Notes: generated by a model from the letters alone, not told the origin. Positions 51,678-61,602 are shown, numbered from the stretch's first letter. The stretch is 64,000 nucleotides of DNA from Allobosea lathyri (GCF_900108245.1 NZ_FNUY01000007.1:1-64000), one strand, 5' to 3'. Translations and numbers: made by a program.

Positions 51678-51780
51678 GTCATCCTGGGACAGCGAAGGTC
51701 GACCCGGGATCCATCGGCGGGCGCCGGAATTCTACGATGGATCCCAGAGCTGCGCCGCTGCGCGGCTTGTCCAGGATGAC
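51678..51780. repeat. Interspersed palindrome, GTCATCC/GGATGAC family
   Basis: GTCATCCTGGGACAGCGAAG at the left, GGCTTGTCCAGGATGAC at the right, inner arms GGGATCCATCGGCGGGC and CTACGATGGATCCC. It stands between the convergent PNPOx and csaA genes. Confidence 0.92.
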
Positions 51781-51807
51781 GCAGAGGTTCGGAGCGAAAA
51801 CGATATT

Positions 51808-52167
51808 CTAGAACAGCCGGCCACCATCGGGAACGCCGAGGCTGGGGCCGATCAGCACGACCTCGCCATCGGCATCGGGCACGCCGAGCGTCAGCACCTC
51901 GGACATGAACTTGCCGATCTGGCGCGGCGGAAAATTGACCACCGCGAGCACCTGCCGGCCCAGCAGCTCCTCCGGCTTGTAGTGCCGGGTGATCTGCGCC
52001 GACGACTTCTTCAACCCGATGGTGCCGCCGAAATCGATCACGAGCTTGAGCGCGGGCTTGCGCGCCTCCGGATAGGGAGCAGCTTCGACGATGGTGCCGA
52101 CTCGGATGTCGACCTTCAGGAAATCATCGAAGCCGATCGCGGCGCTGGGTTCGGACGTCGAGCTCAA
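51808..52167 (-). CDS. csaA: tRNA-binding domain protein CsaA
   Basis: The protein is a small OB-fold Csa[22 protein letters not shown] at about residues 10-30, [50 protein letters not shown] (in part), and the C-terminal [13 protein letters not shown]. CsaA binds tRNA-like RNA and shows chaperone-like behaviour. No ATG is available; TTG 52167 is chosen because it overlaps the chemoreceptor stop (TTGA) and GGGAGGA lies just before it. Confidence 0.88.
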   Translation of the reverse strand: MSSTSEPSAAIGFDDFLKVDIRVGTIVEAAPYPEARKPALKLVIDFGGTIGLKKSSAQITRHYKPEELLGRQVLAVVNFPPRQIGKFMSEVLTLGVPDADGEVVLIGPSLGVPDGGRLF

Positions 52168-54182
52168 AATTCCTCCCAACCCTTGTCATGGGCGGCCTTG
52201 TCATGCGCGCTTGAATCGAGCTTGCGCGCGGTTGCAGCGCCGCCGCTATAGGCGGGACGCGCCAGCCGGGGCGCGGCCGGGCGCGGCGGGGCCGCGCGGG
52301 GGGCGGCGACCGGCGCTACAGCGGCCTGCATCGTCCTGGCCATCGCCTTCAGCCCGCCGATATCCCCGCCGAGCTGGAAACGGCCGACGAGGGCAGCCAG
52401 ACGGTCAGCCTCCTGCGACAGCGAATGCGCGGCGGCCGTCGATTCCTCGGCCATGGCGGCGTTCTGCTGCGTCGCCTGATCCATCTCGCCAACGGCGGAG
52501 TTGACCTCCTGCAGGCCCGAAGCCTGTTCCTGCGCGGCACCGGCGATCTCGGCGACCAAGGCGGTTGCCCGCGTGATCTCGGCGGCCATGCGCTGCAGCG
52601 CGCCGCCGGTCTGGCCGACCAGGGTCACGCCCTTCTCGACCTCGATGTTCGAGGCCGTGATCAGCCCCTTGATCTCCTTGGCGGCCTCGGCCGAGCGCTG
52701 CGCGAGCGCACGCACTTCGGAGGCAACCACGGCAAAGCCCTTGCCGGCATCGCCGGCACGCGCCGCCTCGACGCTCGCGTTCAGCGCCAGCAGGTTGGTC
52801 TGGAACGCGATCTCGTCGATCACGCCGACGATCTTCGAGATTTCGTCGGCCGACTTCTCGATCCCGCCCATGGCGACCACCGCATCGCGGACGATCGTGG
52901 TCGACTGTTCGGCTTCGGTCTTGACCTGGCTGGTCGCCTGATTGGCAAGCCGCGCGCTCTCGGCGGTCTGGCGCACCGTGGCGGTGAGTTCGTCGAGCGC
53001 GGTCGCGGTCTCCTCGACGGACGAAGCCTGCTGCTCGGTCCGCCCCGCAAGATCGTCGGCCGCCTGGCTGATCTCGACGGAACCCGCCTTCATGCTCTCG
53101 GTATTGGTCGCGATCTGCCGCATCGTCTCCTGCAGCTTGGCGATCGCCTCGTTGAAGTCATCTTTCAGCTTGACGTATTCGGCGCTGAACGCCTCGCCAA
53201 TGCGGTAGGTCAGGTCCCCCTCGGCGAGACGCTCGAGGCCGGAGCCCAGCGCCTGGACGACGCTTTCCTGCGCCCGTACCTGCTCCGAACGCTCGGCCTC
53301 GTTGCGCCGACGTTCGCTGTCGACGGCATTGCGATGGCCGTTGGCCTCCTCCTCCATGCGCAGCTTGTCGGATTCCATTGCGGATTTCGCGAGCGCCGCA
53401 TCGCGGAAGACCACGAGCGCGCGCGCCATCGAGCCGATTTCGTCAGGACGGTCCTGATGCGCGATGTCCATCTGCAGGTTGCCGGCAGCGAGGCCGTTCA
53501 TGGTGCCGGCCAGCGAGGTCAGCATGCGCGAGGCGCGGCGGCTCAGGAAGAAGACGAGACCGATCATGATCAGGCCGAGCGGGATCAGCACCTTGGCGAC
53601 ATCGGCCAGCATGCCACGGAAGGCCGCATCGACATCGCTCACATGCAGGCCGGAGCCGACCGCCCACTGCCATTGCGGGACGCCTACGACATAGGAAATC
53701 TTGAGCGACGGGTCCTTATCGCCCATCTTCAGCCACCCATAGTCGACGAAGCCGGCGCCCTTGGTCTTGGCGAGTTCGACCATCTCCCTGACGAAGAACT
53801 TTCCGTCCGCATCTTTCAGCGGCTTCATATCCGTCGTTTCGATCTTCTTGTTGGCGTGGGAGACGCTGATGCCATCATAATTGATGATGAAATAGTAGTT
53901 GCCGTTGTCGAAGCGGGCGTTGGAAATGGCATCGATCGCCATCTTCTTTGCATCCGCTTCCTTCAGCTCGCCCTTCTCGACGCGCGCGAGATAGCTGTTG
54001 ACCGTGGTGGCCGCAGCTTCGACGGCGTTCTTCATCTCGGCGCGCTTCAGCTCGATCATCTGATCGCGCGCCTTCAGGAGCGTATAACCGACACTCCCGA
54101 CCGCGATGACGACAGCAAGGGCTGCGATCAGCGCAAAGGAGCGCCCGATCGACAATGTGGCGAATTTCTTAGTCGGCGACAT
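52164..54182 (-). CDS. Methyl-accepting chemotaxis protein with Cache sensor
   Basis: A membrane helix ([21 protein letters not shown]) starts near residue 15, a single Cache domain spans about 40-180 ([40 protein letters not shown]), a second helix ([17 protein letters not shown]) precedes HAMP, and the signalling part has the tip [21 protein letters not shown]. The chain ends in GWEEF, a xWxxF pentapeptide of the kind that binds CheR/CheB. Ligand unknown. The sequence coding the tail also gives the csaA ribosome site. Confidence 0.93.
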   Translation of the reverse strand: MSPTKKFATLSIGRSFALIAALAVVIAVGSVGYTLLKARDQMIELKRAEMKNAVEAAATTVNSYLARVEKGELKEADAKKMAIDAISNARFDNGNYYFIINYDGISVSHANKKIETTDMKPLKDADGKFFVREMVELAKTKGAGFVDYGWLKMGDKDPSLKISYVVGVPQWQWAVGSGLHVSDVDAAFRGMLADVAKVLIPLGLIMIGLVFFLSRRASRMLTSLAGTMNGLAAGNLQMDIAHQDRPDEIGSMARALVVFRDAALAKSAMESDKLRMEEEANGHRNAVDSERRRNEAERSEQVRAQESVVQALGSGLERLAEGDLTYRIGEAFSAEYVKLKDDFNEAIAKLQETMRQIATNTESMKAGSVEISQAADDLAGRTEQQASSVEETATALDELTATVRQTAESARLANQATSQVKTEAEQSTTIVRDAVVAMGGIEKSADEISKIVGVIDEIAFQTNLLALNASVEAARAGDAGKGFAVVASEVRALAQRSAEAAKEIKGLITASNIEVEKGVTLVGQTGGALQRMAAEITRATALVAEIAGAAQEQASGLQEVNSAVGEMDQATQQNAAMAEESTAAAHSLSQEADRLAALVGRFQLGGDIGGLKAMARTMQAAVAPVAAPRAAPPRPAAPRLARPAYSGGAATARKLDSSAHDKAAHDKGWEEF

Positions 54183-54288
54183 GCGTAGCCCCTGCGGAAT
54201 GGCGATTCCGCACAGTCCAACGCAATGTCTAAGACCCGATTAACGATGTCGCATTCCCGCCGCATTTTCCGCCGGGAGGGGACAAAAT

Positions 54289-55026
54289 TCAGATCGCCGG
54301 CGCGTAATCCTCGTTTTCGCCGCCGCGATCCTCGGAGCGCTCCCGCCGGCGCACGCGCGGACGTCTGCCTGAGCAGAGCGCGCGGGCGAGCCCGCGCAGC
54401 GGCGCGGTCAACCGGTGCACGTCCTCGACACGCGCCATGATGCCGCCGGCGATCTTCAGCTCGCGGTCGAGCCGCGCCATCGTCCTCGACATTTCAGGCT
54501 CGTGGTCGTCGAGCCAGACCTCGGAGACGCGCGCCATCAGCAGCACCGCTCCCTGCACCCGGAGCGACCCCAGCGCATCCTCGGTCGCGACCCCGATGGA
54601 AGCGAGCATGTAGCGCCAGGAGTTGACCGCACCGCGATTGAGCGCCGCCAGCGTCAACGGATCGCGCCGGATGACCGGGACGATCCGGCGCAGCGCTTCC
54701 TTATAGGGCGCCAGAGCATCGAGACGGCGCATCACCAGGTCGAACATCTGCTCGCGGATGGACTCGCCCGCGAGATCATCCGACATGCCCGCCAGCACGG
54801 CGTCGTCGACGATGCGGGTCAGGCCGCCGAGCATAGCGAGCTTGGACGGAAAGAGCCCGCGCAGCGCGGACAGCGAAATCCCGGCCTCTGTGGCGATATC
54901 GCCGAGCTCGATCTGGCTCCATGACCGGCTGGCGGCAAGCCGCATCAGCGCATCGACCACCTGCTTGCGCGGATCGGTCGATGGCGCGGCGGCCTCGGTC
55001 TGGGGGGAAACGGGTGTGCGGGCCAT
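54289..55026 (-). CDS. TetR-family transcriptional regulator
   Basis: The N-terminal TetR domain is VVDALMRLAASRSWSQIELG through DIATEAGISLSALRGLFPSK at residues 23-62, and the rest is helical (RIVDDAVLAGMSDD, EALRRIVPVIRRDP, LGSLRVQGAVLLMARVSEVW). It belongs to the group with the COQ9-like C-terminal fold seen in alphaproteobacteria. The end is Arg-rich and charged. Target unknown. It is 106 bp before the chemoreceptor gene start, on the same strand. Confidence 0.87.
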   Translation of the reverse strand: MARTPVSPQTEAAAPSTDPRKQVVDALMRLAASRSWSQIELGDIATEAGISLSALRGLFPSKLAMLGGLTRIVDDAVLAGMSDDLAGESIREQMFDLVMRRLDALAPYKEALRRIVPVIRRDPLTLAALNRGAVNSWRYMLASIGVATEDALGSLRVQGAVLLMARVSEVWLDDHEPEMSRTMARLDRELKIAGGIMARVEDVHRLTAPLRGLARALCSGRRPRVRRRERSEDRGGENEDYAPAI

Positions 55027-55092
55027 TGGACTTCTCCTCTCGCGACGCGATCAGAGGAAGTTAGGCCCCGAACGCGGCCTATGAAAGGCCGT

Positions 55093-55914
55093 TCAGCCGG
55101 AAAGCTCTTCGGCGCGACGTTTGGCAGCAGCCACCGCCCGGCCCATCAGGGGCTTCAGCCCGTCATCGGCCATGAGCACTTCAAGGGCCGCAGCCGTGGT
55201 GCCGGCGGGCGAGGTCACGTTCTGGCGCAGCGTCGCCGGCGACAGCGGCGACTGGAACAGCATCTCGCCGGCACCCTCGATCGTGGCGCGTGCCAGACGC
55301 TCGGCAATATCGGCAGGTAAACCAGCTGCTGTGCCTGCCGCCGCGAGGCATTCGACCAGATGAAACACATAGGCCGGCCCCGAGCCCGAAACCGCCGTGA
55401 CGGCGTCGATCAGGTTCTCGTCGTCGAGCCATTCGACCTTGCCGATGCTTCCGAGCAGGGCGTCGGTCATCGCGCGCTGCGCTGCGCTGACGCCGGGACC
55501 GGGCGCGGCCGCCGTGACGCCGCGCTGCACCGAGGCCGGCAGGTTGGGCATGGCGCGGATCAGCGCGGTGGCATTGGGCAGGCGCGCCGAGAGATCGCCC
55601 AGCGTCTTGCCGGCCAGGATCGAGATCAGCAATGTCTTGGGGTGAATGAAGGCCTGAACGGCCGGCGCCGCCGTATCGAGCATCTGCGGCTTGGTCGCGA
55701 GCACCAGAACCTCGACCAGCCCGACCTCCTGCGGCGACGGGTTGAGGCGCATGCCGTTTTCGGCGGCCAGCGTCACCAGCTCGTCGGACGGTTTGGGGTC
55801 GATCAGGCTGATGCCGGCTGGGTTCATGCCGATGCGCAACCAGCCCTCCAGCATGGCTCCGCCCATCTTGCCCGCACCGAAAAGAACAAGCGACTGCGGC
55901 AGGGAGCTGGTCAT
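55093..55914 (-). CDS. proC: Pyrroline-5-carboxylate reductase
   Basis: ProC makes proline from pyrroline-5-carboxylate using NAD(P)H. The Rossmann loop is LVLFGAGKMGGAMLEGWL at residues 8-25, ILAGKTLGDLSARLPNATALIRAMPNLPASVQRG-like region near 105-140, and the signature GSGPAYVFHLVECLA near 170. 273 residues from ATG 55914. Two hairpins lie upstream in the spacer to the YbjN gene. Confidence 0.94.
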   Translation of the reverse strand: MTSSLPQSLVLFGAGKMGGAMLEGWLRIGMNPAGISLIDPKPSDELVTLAAENGMRLNPSPQEVGLVEVLVLATKPQMLDTAAPAVQAFIHPKTLLISILAGKTLGDLSARLPNATALIRAMPNLPASVQRGVTAAAPGPGVSAAQRAMTDALLGSIGKVEWLDDENLIDAVTAVSGSGPAYVFHLVECLAAAGTAAGLPADIAERLARATIEGAGEMLFQSPLSPATLRQNVTSPAGTTAAALEVLMADDGLKPLMGRAVAAAKRRAEELSG

Positions 55915-55936
55915 GGACGGTCTTTCGCAAAGCATC

Positions 55937-55959
55937 ATTCCCGGGGTTGCCCCGGGAAT
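55937..55959. repeat. Perfect hairpin upstream of proC
   Basis: ATTCCCGGGG and CCCCGGGAAT form a perfect 10-bp stem with loop TTG. A second hairpin, GGTCGGG/CCCGACC at 55991-56009, follows. They lie between YbjN and proC on the same strand, so they could end the YbjN transcript or act in the proC leader. No clear T-run is seen. Confidence 0.75.
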
Positions 55960-56026
55960 CTCATGATCAGGAACGTCTCCTGCCGGAGCTGGTCGGGTCA
56001 AGCCCGACCATGACGCAGAGGACGGC

Positions 56027-56533
56027 TCAGGCTTCCCCGACCGTCTCGAGCATCGAGCCTTCCAGCCCCTCCTTGGCGGACTTTCCGGCCCAGACCACGA
56101 ACTGGAAAGCCTGGAAATAGCGCTCGCAGGCGTCGATCGCCGCCTTGATCAGGGCGGCGGCCTGCTCCTCCGTCGGCTCGGCGCCGCCGGAGAGCAGGAG
56201 AGCGTGGCGATACATCACCACATTCTCCGTGCTCCAGAGATCGAAATGCCCGAGCCAGAGCTGCTCGTTGACGAGGCTGACGAGCTGGAGGACTTCGTTG
56301 CGACGCCGGTCCGGCACCTTCAGATCGAAGGCGCAGGCGATATGCACCGCCTCGACCTCGGCCAGCCAGGTGATGGCGACGTGATAGTCCGACCATCCGC
56401 CGGTTACCGAGACGGAGAGTTCGTCGTCGCTGTCGCGGTCGAAGGTCCAGTTGTTGAAGGCGGCTAAACGTTCAATCAGGTCGAGCGGGTTGGAAGGCCG
56501 ATCGTGCTCGGCATCCATATCAAGGTCCATCAT
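56027..56533 (-). CDS. YbjN domain-containing protein
   Basis: This acidic 168-residue protein has the YbjN fold, as in type III secretion chaperone-like proteins: LIERLAAFNNWTFDRDSDDE near residue 18, VAITWLAEVEAVHIACAFDLK near 48, and VLQLVSLVNEQLWLGHFDLW near 75. It is a short cytosolic form of unknown function that is common in rhizobia. ATG 56533 begins MMDLDMDAEHD; upstream frame has no ribosome site. proC lies downstream on the same strand. Confidence 0.9.
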   Translation of the reverse strand: MMDLDMDAEHDRPSNPLDLIERLAAFNNWTFDRDSDDELSVSVTGGWSDYHVAITWLAEVEAVHIACAFDLKVPDRRRNEVLQLVSLVNEQLWLGHFDLWSTENVVMYRHALLLSGGAEPTEEQAAALIKAAIDACERYFQAFQFVVWAGKSAKEGLEGSMLETVGEA

Positions 56534-56852
56534 GCCCTTAGGTCCAACTGCCGATTCGCGCTGATGGCGCATCCGGCGCGTTCGAGAACGGGAACACGGC
56601 GACAGGAAAGCTTTCAGGGACGCAACACCACTCTCAAGGTCGCTACGGACCCAACCCCTGTTCCGGCGGCGAACCCTGGGATGGGTCCGGCCGACGAATC
56701 ATCTCTTCCATCGACGATAGCGCAGGCGCTGTGACGCTCCCAACACGGTGCAAGGCTCCCCGGATTCGGGGACAAGGCTCAATCCCCCCGAAGCTCTGTC
56801 CACAGCACATGCCTGTGGATGCTTCGGCTGTGGATGCCTTGGCTGCGGATGC
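56534..56852. other. 319-bp spacer without a gene
   Basis: No gene is supported here. At 56812-56851 a motif close to TGTGGATGC is repeated three times with steps of 16-18 bases. The rest has no long palindrome. It should hold the promoters of the YbjN gene and the end of the ubiK transcript. Confidence 0.5.
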
Positions 56853-57107
56853 TCAAGACTTCTTCTGGGCGGCCTCGAGCACGGCCAGCCGGGCGGCGAG
56901 CTTGTCGTTCTCCTCGCGCGCCAGCAAAGCCATCTCGCGCACCGCCTCGAATTCCTCGCGCGTGACCACGTCGAGATCGCGGAGCAGGCGCTCGATCTGG
57001 GTCTTGACCACGGTCTCGACCTCGCGGCGCACGCCCTGTGCCGCGCCGGCGGCGTCAGTGGCGAGGCGGGCGATGTCGTCGAGGATACGGCTGCTGGTGG
57101 TGACCAT
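56853..57107 (-). CDS. ubiK: Ubiquinone biosynthesis accessory factor UbiK / BMFP family
   Basis: The 84 residues are one long amphipathic helix region followed by a coiled coil (REVETVVKTQIERLLRDLDV, TREEFEAVREMALLAREEND, KLAARLAVLEAAQ). This is the BMFP/UbiK pattern; UbiK helps the UbiJ-containing ubiquinone complex in aerobic growth and has membrane-fusion behaviour in vitro. GGAGAGACCC upstream of the ATG is a good ribosome site. Confidence 0.9.
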   Translation of the reverse strand: MVTTSSRILDDIARLATDAAGAAQGVRREVETVVKTQIERLLRDLDVVTREEFEAVREMALLAREENDKLAARLAVLEAAQKKS

Positions 57108-57274
57108 GGGTCTCTCCCGATCGGGCGTGGCGGCGAATTCAAGCGGGATATATGGGCGAGCCGGGTCAAACCCGCAATTGCCGAGGCCAACTGCCTCGCG
57201 ACACCGGCTGCATGGCTTTACCGCCGGGGGAGCCGCGGCCTAGGCTCCGGGCCCCTGCCCTTCGGATCTCGCTC

Positions 57275-58426
57275 ATGGCCCTGCATTTCAGCCCGACCGA
57301 ATTCGCCCGCCGCCGCGACGCGCTCCTGACCGCGATGCGACGCGACCGCCTCGACGCGATGTTCCTGTTCCAGCAGGAATCGATGTTCTGGCTGACGGGC
57401 TATGACACATTCGGTTTTTGCTTCTTCCAGTGCCTCGTGGTGAAGGCCGATGGCACGATGGCGCTGCTGACGCGCTCGGCCGATCTGCGCCAGGCCCAGC
57501 ACACCTCCAACCTCAGTGACATCCGCATCTGGAAGGATGGCGGCGACGCCAATCCCGCCCGAGACCTGCTGGCGCTCGCCTCCGATCTCGGGCTGGCCGG
57601 CAAGCGCATCGGCGTCGAGTTCGAATCCTATGGGCTGGTCGCAGCCAACGGTCGCAAGCTGGAGGCGGCTTTTGCCGGAGCGGGCGAACTCGTCGATGCC
57701 TCCCTGCTCGTCACACGCCTGCGCGCCGTGAAATCAGCCGAGGAGATCGCCTATGTCAGGCGCGCCGCTGTCCTTTCCGACGCGGCCGATCGGGCGGGGC
57801 TCGATGCGATTCGCGCCGGCGCGGACGAAGGCGACATCCTGGCCGCGCAGCACAATGCGATCTTTTCGGGCGGCGGCGACTATCCGGCCAACGAATTCAT
57901 CATCGGCTCGGGTCGCGACGCGCTGCTCTGCCGCTACAAGGCCGGCCGGCGCAAGCTCGACCCTCAGGATCAGATCACGCTGGAATTCGCCGGGGTCGAC
58001 AAGCACTACCACGCCGCGATCATGCGCACCGTCGTCGTGGGCGAGCCGCGCCCGCTGCATCTGAGCTATCACGCCGCCGCCAAGGCCGCCCTGCTCGCTT
58101 GCGAATCGGAACTGAAACCCGGCCGCACGGCGGGCGACGTCTTCGCTGCCCACGCCCGAATCTTCGACGAACACGGCCTCTCCCACCACCGACTCAACGC
58201 CTGCGGCTATTCGCTGGGCGCCAAGTTCACGCCGTCCTGGATGGACTGGCCGATGTTCTACGAGGCCAATGACTGGCCGCTCGAACCGGGCATGGTGATG
58301 TTCGCCCACATGATCCTGATGGATTCGGCCAGCGAAACCGCGATGTGCCTGGGCCGCACCTATCTCGTCGGAGAAACAGGGGCGGAACCGCTGAACCTGC
58401 CCGATCTGGACCTTGCCATCCGTTGA
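57275..58426 (+). CDS. M24-fold hydrolase, creatinase/DoeA-like, without metal ligands
   Basis: The 383 residues show the creatinase N-terminal domain (DRLDAMFLFQQESMFWLTGYD) and a pita-bread C-terminal domain (TRLRAVKSAEEIAYVRRAAVLSDAAD-like start near 150). In metallo-aminopeptidases two Asp, one His and two Glu bind the metals; here the matching places read LEFAGVDKHYHAAIMRT, CGYSLG and EPGMVMFAHMIL, so those ligands are replaced. The protein is thus a metal-free type like creatinase or ectoine hydrolase. ATG 57275 is chosen from homology. It is usually annotated as Xaa-Pro peptidase; substrate unknown. Confidence 0.85.
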   Translation: MALHFSPTEFARRRDALLTAMRRDRLDAMFLFQQESMFWLTGYDTFGFCFFQCLVVKADGTMALLTRSADLRQAQHTSNLSDIRIWKDGGDANPARDLLALASDLGLAGKRIGVEFESYGLVAANGRKLEAAFAGAGELVDASLLVTRLRAVKSAEEIAYVRRAAVLSDAADRAGLDAIRAGADEGDILAAQHNAIFSGGGDYPANEFIIGSGRDALLCRYKAGRRKLDPQDQITLEFAGVDKHYHAAIMRTVVVGEPRPLHLSYHAAAKAALLACESELKPGRTAGDVFAAHARIFDEHGLSHHRLNACGYSLGAKFTPSWMDWPMFYEANDWPLEPGMVMFAHMILMDSASETAMCLGRTYLVGETGAEPLNLPDLDLAIR

Positions 58427-58490
58427 GCCTAGAAAGGCGGCGCAGGGAATACGTTAAGCAGTCCACAGCCCACAAAGGGCGGGAGGCGTC

Positions 58491-59051
58491 ATGATCCAAC
58501 GTTTGAGCGGCCTCGCTCTGGGGCCGGCCGTCGCGCTTGCGCTCGCCGGCTGCCAGGAAACCACCGCGACCGCGTCTCGGCCCCGTGTCGATGCGCCCGG
58601 CGTGCCGGTCTCGGTACAAAGCATTTCCGGCGCGCCGGAAGCGGTGACGGCGAGCTTCGCCAGCCTGCTCGGCGAGGCGGCGGCCGAGCGCAAGATGGAA
58701 ATCGTGGCCGGCGACAAGCCCGCACGCTTCCGGGTGCGCGGCTATCTCACGGCGCAGCCGACGGAAGATGGCCAGACGGCGCTTGCCTTCGTCTGGGACG
58801 TCTATGATTCCACCAAGCAGCGCGCCCAGCGCGTGCAGGGCGAGAGCCTGGGCCGGCGCAGCAGCGGCTCCGACCCCTGGGCCGGCATCGACCAGACCAT
58901 CGTCGCCAAGGCAGCCTCGGAATCGATGGACGCGATCGCGGGCTTCCTCGTGACCACCCCGGCCGTCGAGCCGAAAGCCGACACCAAGACGAAGACGGAG
59001 GCCAAGCCGGCCGCCAAAACAGCCCAGGCGACCCCGCCCAAACGGCTTTGA
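58491..59051 (+). CDS. Putative lipoprotein, unknown function
   Basis: The N-terminus MIQRLSGLALGPAVALALAG ends in a lipobox (LALAGC, Cys 20 or so), so Lgt should modify it. A domain of about 110 residues (EAVTASFASLLGEAAAERKM, RFRVRGYLTAQPTEDGQTAL, FVWDVYDSTKQRAQRVQGES) is followed by a Lys/Thr/Pro-rich tail. I do not recognise the family. It stands before prs by 104 bp. Confidence 0.8.
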   Translation: MIQRLSGLALGPAVALALAGCQETTATASRPRVDAPGVPVSVQSISGAPEAVTASFASLLGEAAAERKMEIVAGDKPARFRVRGYLTAQPTEDGQTALAFVWDVYDSTKQRAQRVQGESLGRRSSGSDPWAGIDQTIVAKAASESMDAIAGFLVTTPAVEPKADTKTKTEAKPAAKTAQATPPKRL

Positions 59052-59155
59052 ATGCCCCCTTGCGCGAAAAGCGTTGAGGATAGGCGGCTTTTGCAGGGCT
59101 CTGTTGCGGTGCAGCGGTCGACTCACTGTCATCTCGCTGTTAAGAGCCCTGCGAA

Positions 59156-60154
59156 ATGAGCCAGCTTCTTGCGGCTCCCGCTCAGCAAGACTTAACGGTG
59201 CGCCCTGGCATGCCTTCCTCGATCAAAATCGTCGCCGGCAACTCCAACCGGCCGCTCGCGGAAGCGATTTGCGCCCATATTGGAATTCCGCTCGCAAAAG
59301 CCTCCGTCCGGCGCTTCGCCGATATGGAGGTCTTCGTCGAGATTCAGGAGAATGTGCGCGGGCAGGATGTCTTCATCATCCAGTCCACCTCCTTCCCGAC
59401 CAATGACCATCTGATGGAATTGCTGATCATCACCGATGCGCTGCGCCGCTCCTCGGCGCGCCGCATCACGGCGGTGATCCCCTATTTCGGCTATGCGCGG
59501 CAGGATCGCCGGGCATCGGGCCGCACGCCGATCTCGGCCAAGCTCGTCTCCAACCTGATCACCCATGCCGGCGTCGACCGCGTTCTGACGCTCGACCTGC
59601 ATGCCGGCCAGATCCAGGGTTTCTTCGACATCCCCACCGACAACCTCTTCGGCGCTCCGCTGATGTCTCGCGATATCAAGGAGCGGCTGGACTACAAGAA
59701 CGCCATGGTCGTCTCGCCCGACGTCGGCGGCGTGGTGCGCGCCCGTGCGCTCGCCAAGCGGATCGATGCGCCTCTGGCCATCGTCGACAAACGCCGCGAC
59801 CGGCCCGGCGAATCCGAGGTCATGAACATCATCGGCTCGGTCGAGGGCCGCTCCTGCATCCTGCTCGACGATATCGTCGATTCCGGCGGCACGCTCTGCA
59901 ACGCCGCCGAGGCCCTGCTCGATGAAGGCGCGCTCGAGGTTTACGCCTACATCACCCATGGCGTGCTCTCGGGCGGCGCAGTCGCGCGCATCGCCAATTC
60001 CAAGCTCAAGGAACTGGTGATCACCGATTCGATCATGCCGACCGAGGCCGTGAAGGTGGCGCGCAACATCCGCGTCATCTCGATAGCGCAGCTGATGGCC
60101 GAGGCGATCGAACGCACCGCGAGCGAGTCGAGCGTCTCCAGCCTGTTCGACTGA
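59156..60154 (+). CDS. prs: Ribose-phosphate pyrophosphokinase
   Basis: Prs makes PRPP from ribose-5-phosphate and [30 protein letters not shown] region (near residues 58-83), [20 protein letters not shown] near 115, [19 protein letters not shown] near 185, and the PRPP-binding [10 protein letters not shown] near 238 are present. From ATG 59156 the protein has 332 residues; ATG 59210 would give 314, the usual length, so the first 18 residues are doubtful. Confidence 0.95.
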   Translation: MSQLLAAPAQQDLTVRPGMPSSIKIVAGNSNRPLAEAICAHIGIPLAKASVRRFADMEVFVEIQENVRGQDVFIIQSTSFPTNDHLMELLIITDALRRSSARRITAVIPYFGYARQDRRASGRTPISAKLVSNLITHAGVDRVLTLDLHAGQIQGFFDIPTDNLFGAPLMSRDIKERLDYKNAMVVSPDVGGVVRARALAKRIDAPLAIVDKRRDRPGESEVMNIIGSVEGRSCILLDDIVDSGGTLCNAAEALLDEGALEVYAYITHGVLSGGAVARIANSKLKELVITDSIMPTEAVKVARNIRVISIAQLMAEAIERTASESSVSSLFD

Positions 60155-60195
60155 GGACGCTGTCGTTCTGCGAGACGGATATGATCATACGCGAC

Positions 60196-60293
60196 GTCAT
60201 CCCGGGCGGCCGAAGGTCGACCCGGGATCCATCGAAGGGCGGCGGCGCTCGACGATGGATCCCGGAGCTCCGCTTCGCTGCGTCCAGGATGAC
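60196..60293. repeat. Interspersed palindrome, GTCATCC/GGATGAC family
   Basis: GTCATCCCGGGCGGCCGAAG at the left and CTGCGTCCAGGATGAC at the right, with inner arms GGGATCCATCGAAGGGC and CGACGATGGATCCCGG. It lies between prs and queC, with only 26 bp left before queC. Confidence 0.92.
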
Positions 60294-60319
60294 CGCGCGA
60301 ATGTTGTGAGCGATTTGCC

Positions 60320-61042
60320 ATGAACACATCGCGCGCCCTCGTCCTGTTCTCGGGCGGGCAGGACTCGACCGTCGCGCTTGCCTGGGCGCTGGAGCGCTTC
60401 GAGGTCGTCGAGACCGTCGGCTTCGACTATGGCCAGCGCCATCGCGTCGAGCTGGAATGCCGCCAGATCATTCGCGACAAGCTTCCGGGCCTCTCCCGGC
60501 GCTATGCGGACCGGCTCGGCCCCGACCACGTCGTCGACCTGAAGGCGCTGGGCGCGATCTCCGACACGGCGCTTACCCGCGAGACGGAGATCGCTTTCAC
60601 CGATGCCGGCCTGCCCACCACCTTCGTGCCCGGCCGCAACCTGATCTTCCTGACCTTCGCAGCCGCCCTGGCCTATCGGCGCGATGCGCGGCACATCGTG
60701 CTCGGCGTCTGCGAGACCGATTATTCCGGCTATCCGGACTGCCGCGACGACACCATCAAGGCGATGCAGGTCGCGCTGGGCCTCGGGCTCGACCGCCGGC
60801 TCGTGCTGCACACACCGCTGATGTGGCGCGACAAGGCGCAGACCTTCGCACTCGCCAAGGCGGTTGGTGGCCAGCCCTTGCTTGATCTCGTGATCGAGGA
60901 CAGCCACAGCTGTTACCTCGGTGACCGCACCCGGCGCCATGACTGGGGCTTCGGCTGCGGCCATTGCCCGGCCTGCGACTTGCGCGCCAAGGGCTACGGT
61001 GCCTATTTGATTTCACCTGAAGACAGTGGACCTTCCCAGTGA
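60320..61042 (+). CDS. queC: 7-cyano-7-deazaguanine synthase
   Basis: QueC turns carboxy-deazaguanine into preQ0 using ATP and ammonia, for queuosine. The ATP pyrophosphatase loop is [19 protein letters not shown] at residues 7-25, and the zinc-binding cysteines are in [10 protein letters not shown] and [18 protein letters not shown] near the end. 240 residues. It overlaps the transporter gene by four bases (GTGA). Confidence 0.95.
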   Translation: MNTSRALVLFSGGQDSTVALAWALERFEVVETVGFDYGQRHRVELECRQIIRDKLPGLSRRYADRLGPDHVVDLKALGAISDTALTRETEIAFTDAGLPTTFVPGRNLIFLTFAAALAYRRDARHIVLGVCETDYSGYPDCRDDTIKAMQVALGLGLDRRLVLHTPLMWRDKAQTFALAKAVGGQPLLDLVIEDSHSCYLGDRTRRHDWGFGCGHCPACDLRAKGYGAYLISPEDSGPSQ

Positions 61043-61602
61043 GCCTCGACCAGCAACGCCGCACCGAAGGGCTTGTCGCACTCGCCCTCTTCGCCCTGAC
61101 CATCCCGGCCGCCAACTGGCTGATCGGCAATATCGGCACGGTCTGCGTGCCCAATGGCCCCTGCCTCGTTCCGGTCGCGCCGGGAATCTCGGCGCCCAGC
61201 GGCGTGTTGATGATCGGCCTGGCGCTCGTGCTGCGCGACATCGTCCAGCGCCGCCTGGGACCGCTGGCCGGCTTTGGCGCGATCGTCGTCGGCGCCATCA
61301 TCTCGGCTTTCCTGGCGCCTCCCGCCATCGTCGTGGCCTCAGTTGCGGCCTTCCTCCTGTCGGAGCTCGCTGATTTCGCGGTCTATACGCCGCTTCAGCG
61401 CCGCCGCTTCGTCACCGCCGTCTTCGCCTCGAGCGTCGTCGGCCTCATCGTCGACAGCGTCGTGTTCCTGCACCTCGCCTTCGGCAATCTCGATTTCGTC
61501 GCCGGCCAGATCATCGGCAAGGCCTGGATGGTGCTGCTGGCCCTGCCGCTGATGCATCTGCTGCGCCGCCGCGACGAACGCCTCGGGCTGATGGCAGCCT
61601 GA
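61039..61602 (+). CDS. VUT/QPTR-family queuosine-precursor transporter
   Basis: The 187 residues give about six membrane helices with [36 protein letters not shown] and [18 protein letters not shown], the blocks of the VUT (YhhQ) family, which imports preQ0 or preQ1 in E. coli. GTG 61039 overlaps the queC stop, which supports the substrate. The neighbouring queC makes this a compact queuosine unit. Confidence 0.9.
   Translation: MSLDQQRRTEGLVALALFALTIPAANWLIGNIGTVCVPNGPCLVPVAPGISAPSGVLMIGLALVLRDIVQRRLGPLAGFGAIVVGAIISAFLAPPAIVVASVAAFLLSELADFAVYTPLQRRRFVTAVFASSVVGLIVDSVVFLHLAFGNLDFVAGQIIGKAWMVLLALPLMHLLRRRDERLGLMAA

Noticed and set aside
56812..56851. Three TGTGGATGC-like units, considered as a CRISPR or iteron array
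   Set aside because: Too few, too short and too close (16-18 bases) for CRISPR; no replication gene nearby for iterons.
60155..60319. Possible preQ1 riboswitch before queC
   Set aside because: The spacer is taken up by the common palindrome; no short C-rich hairpin with A-rich tail typical of preQ1 aptamers was seen.
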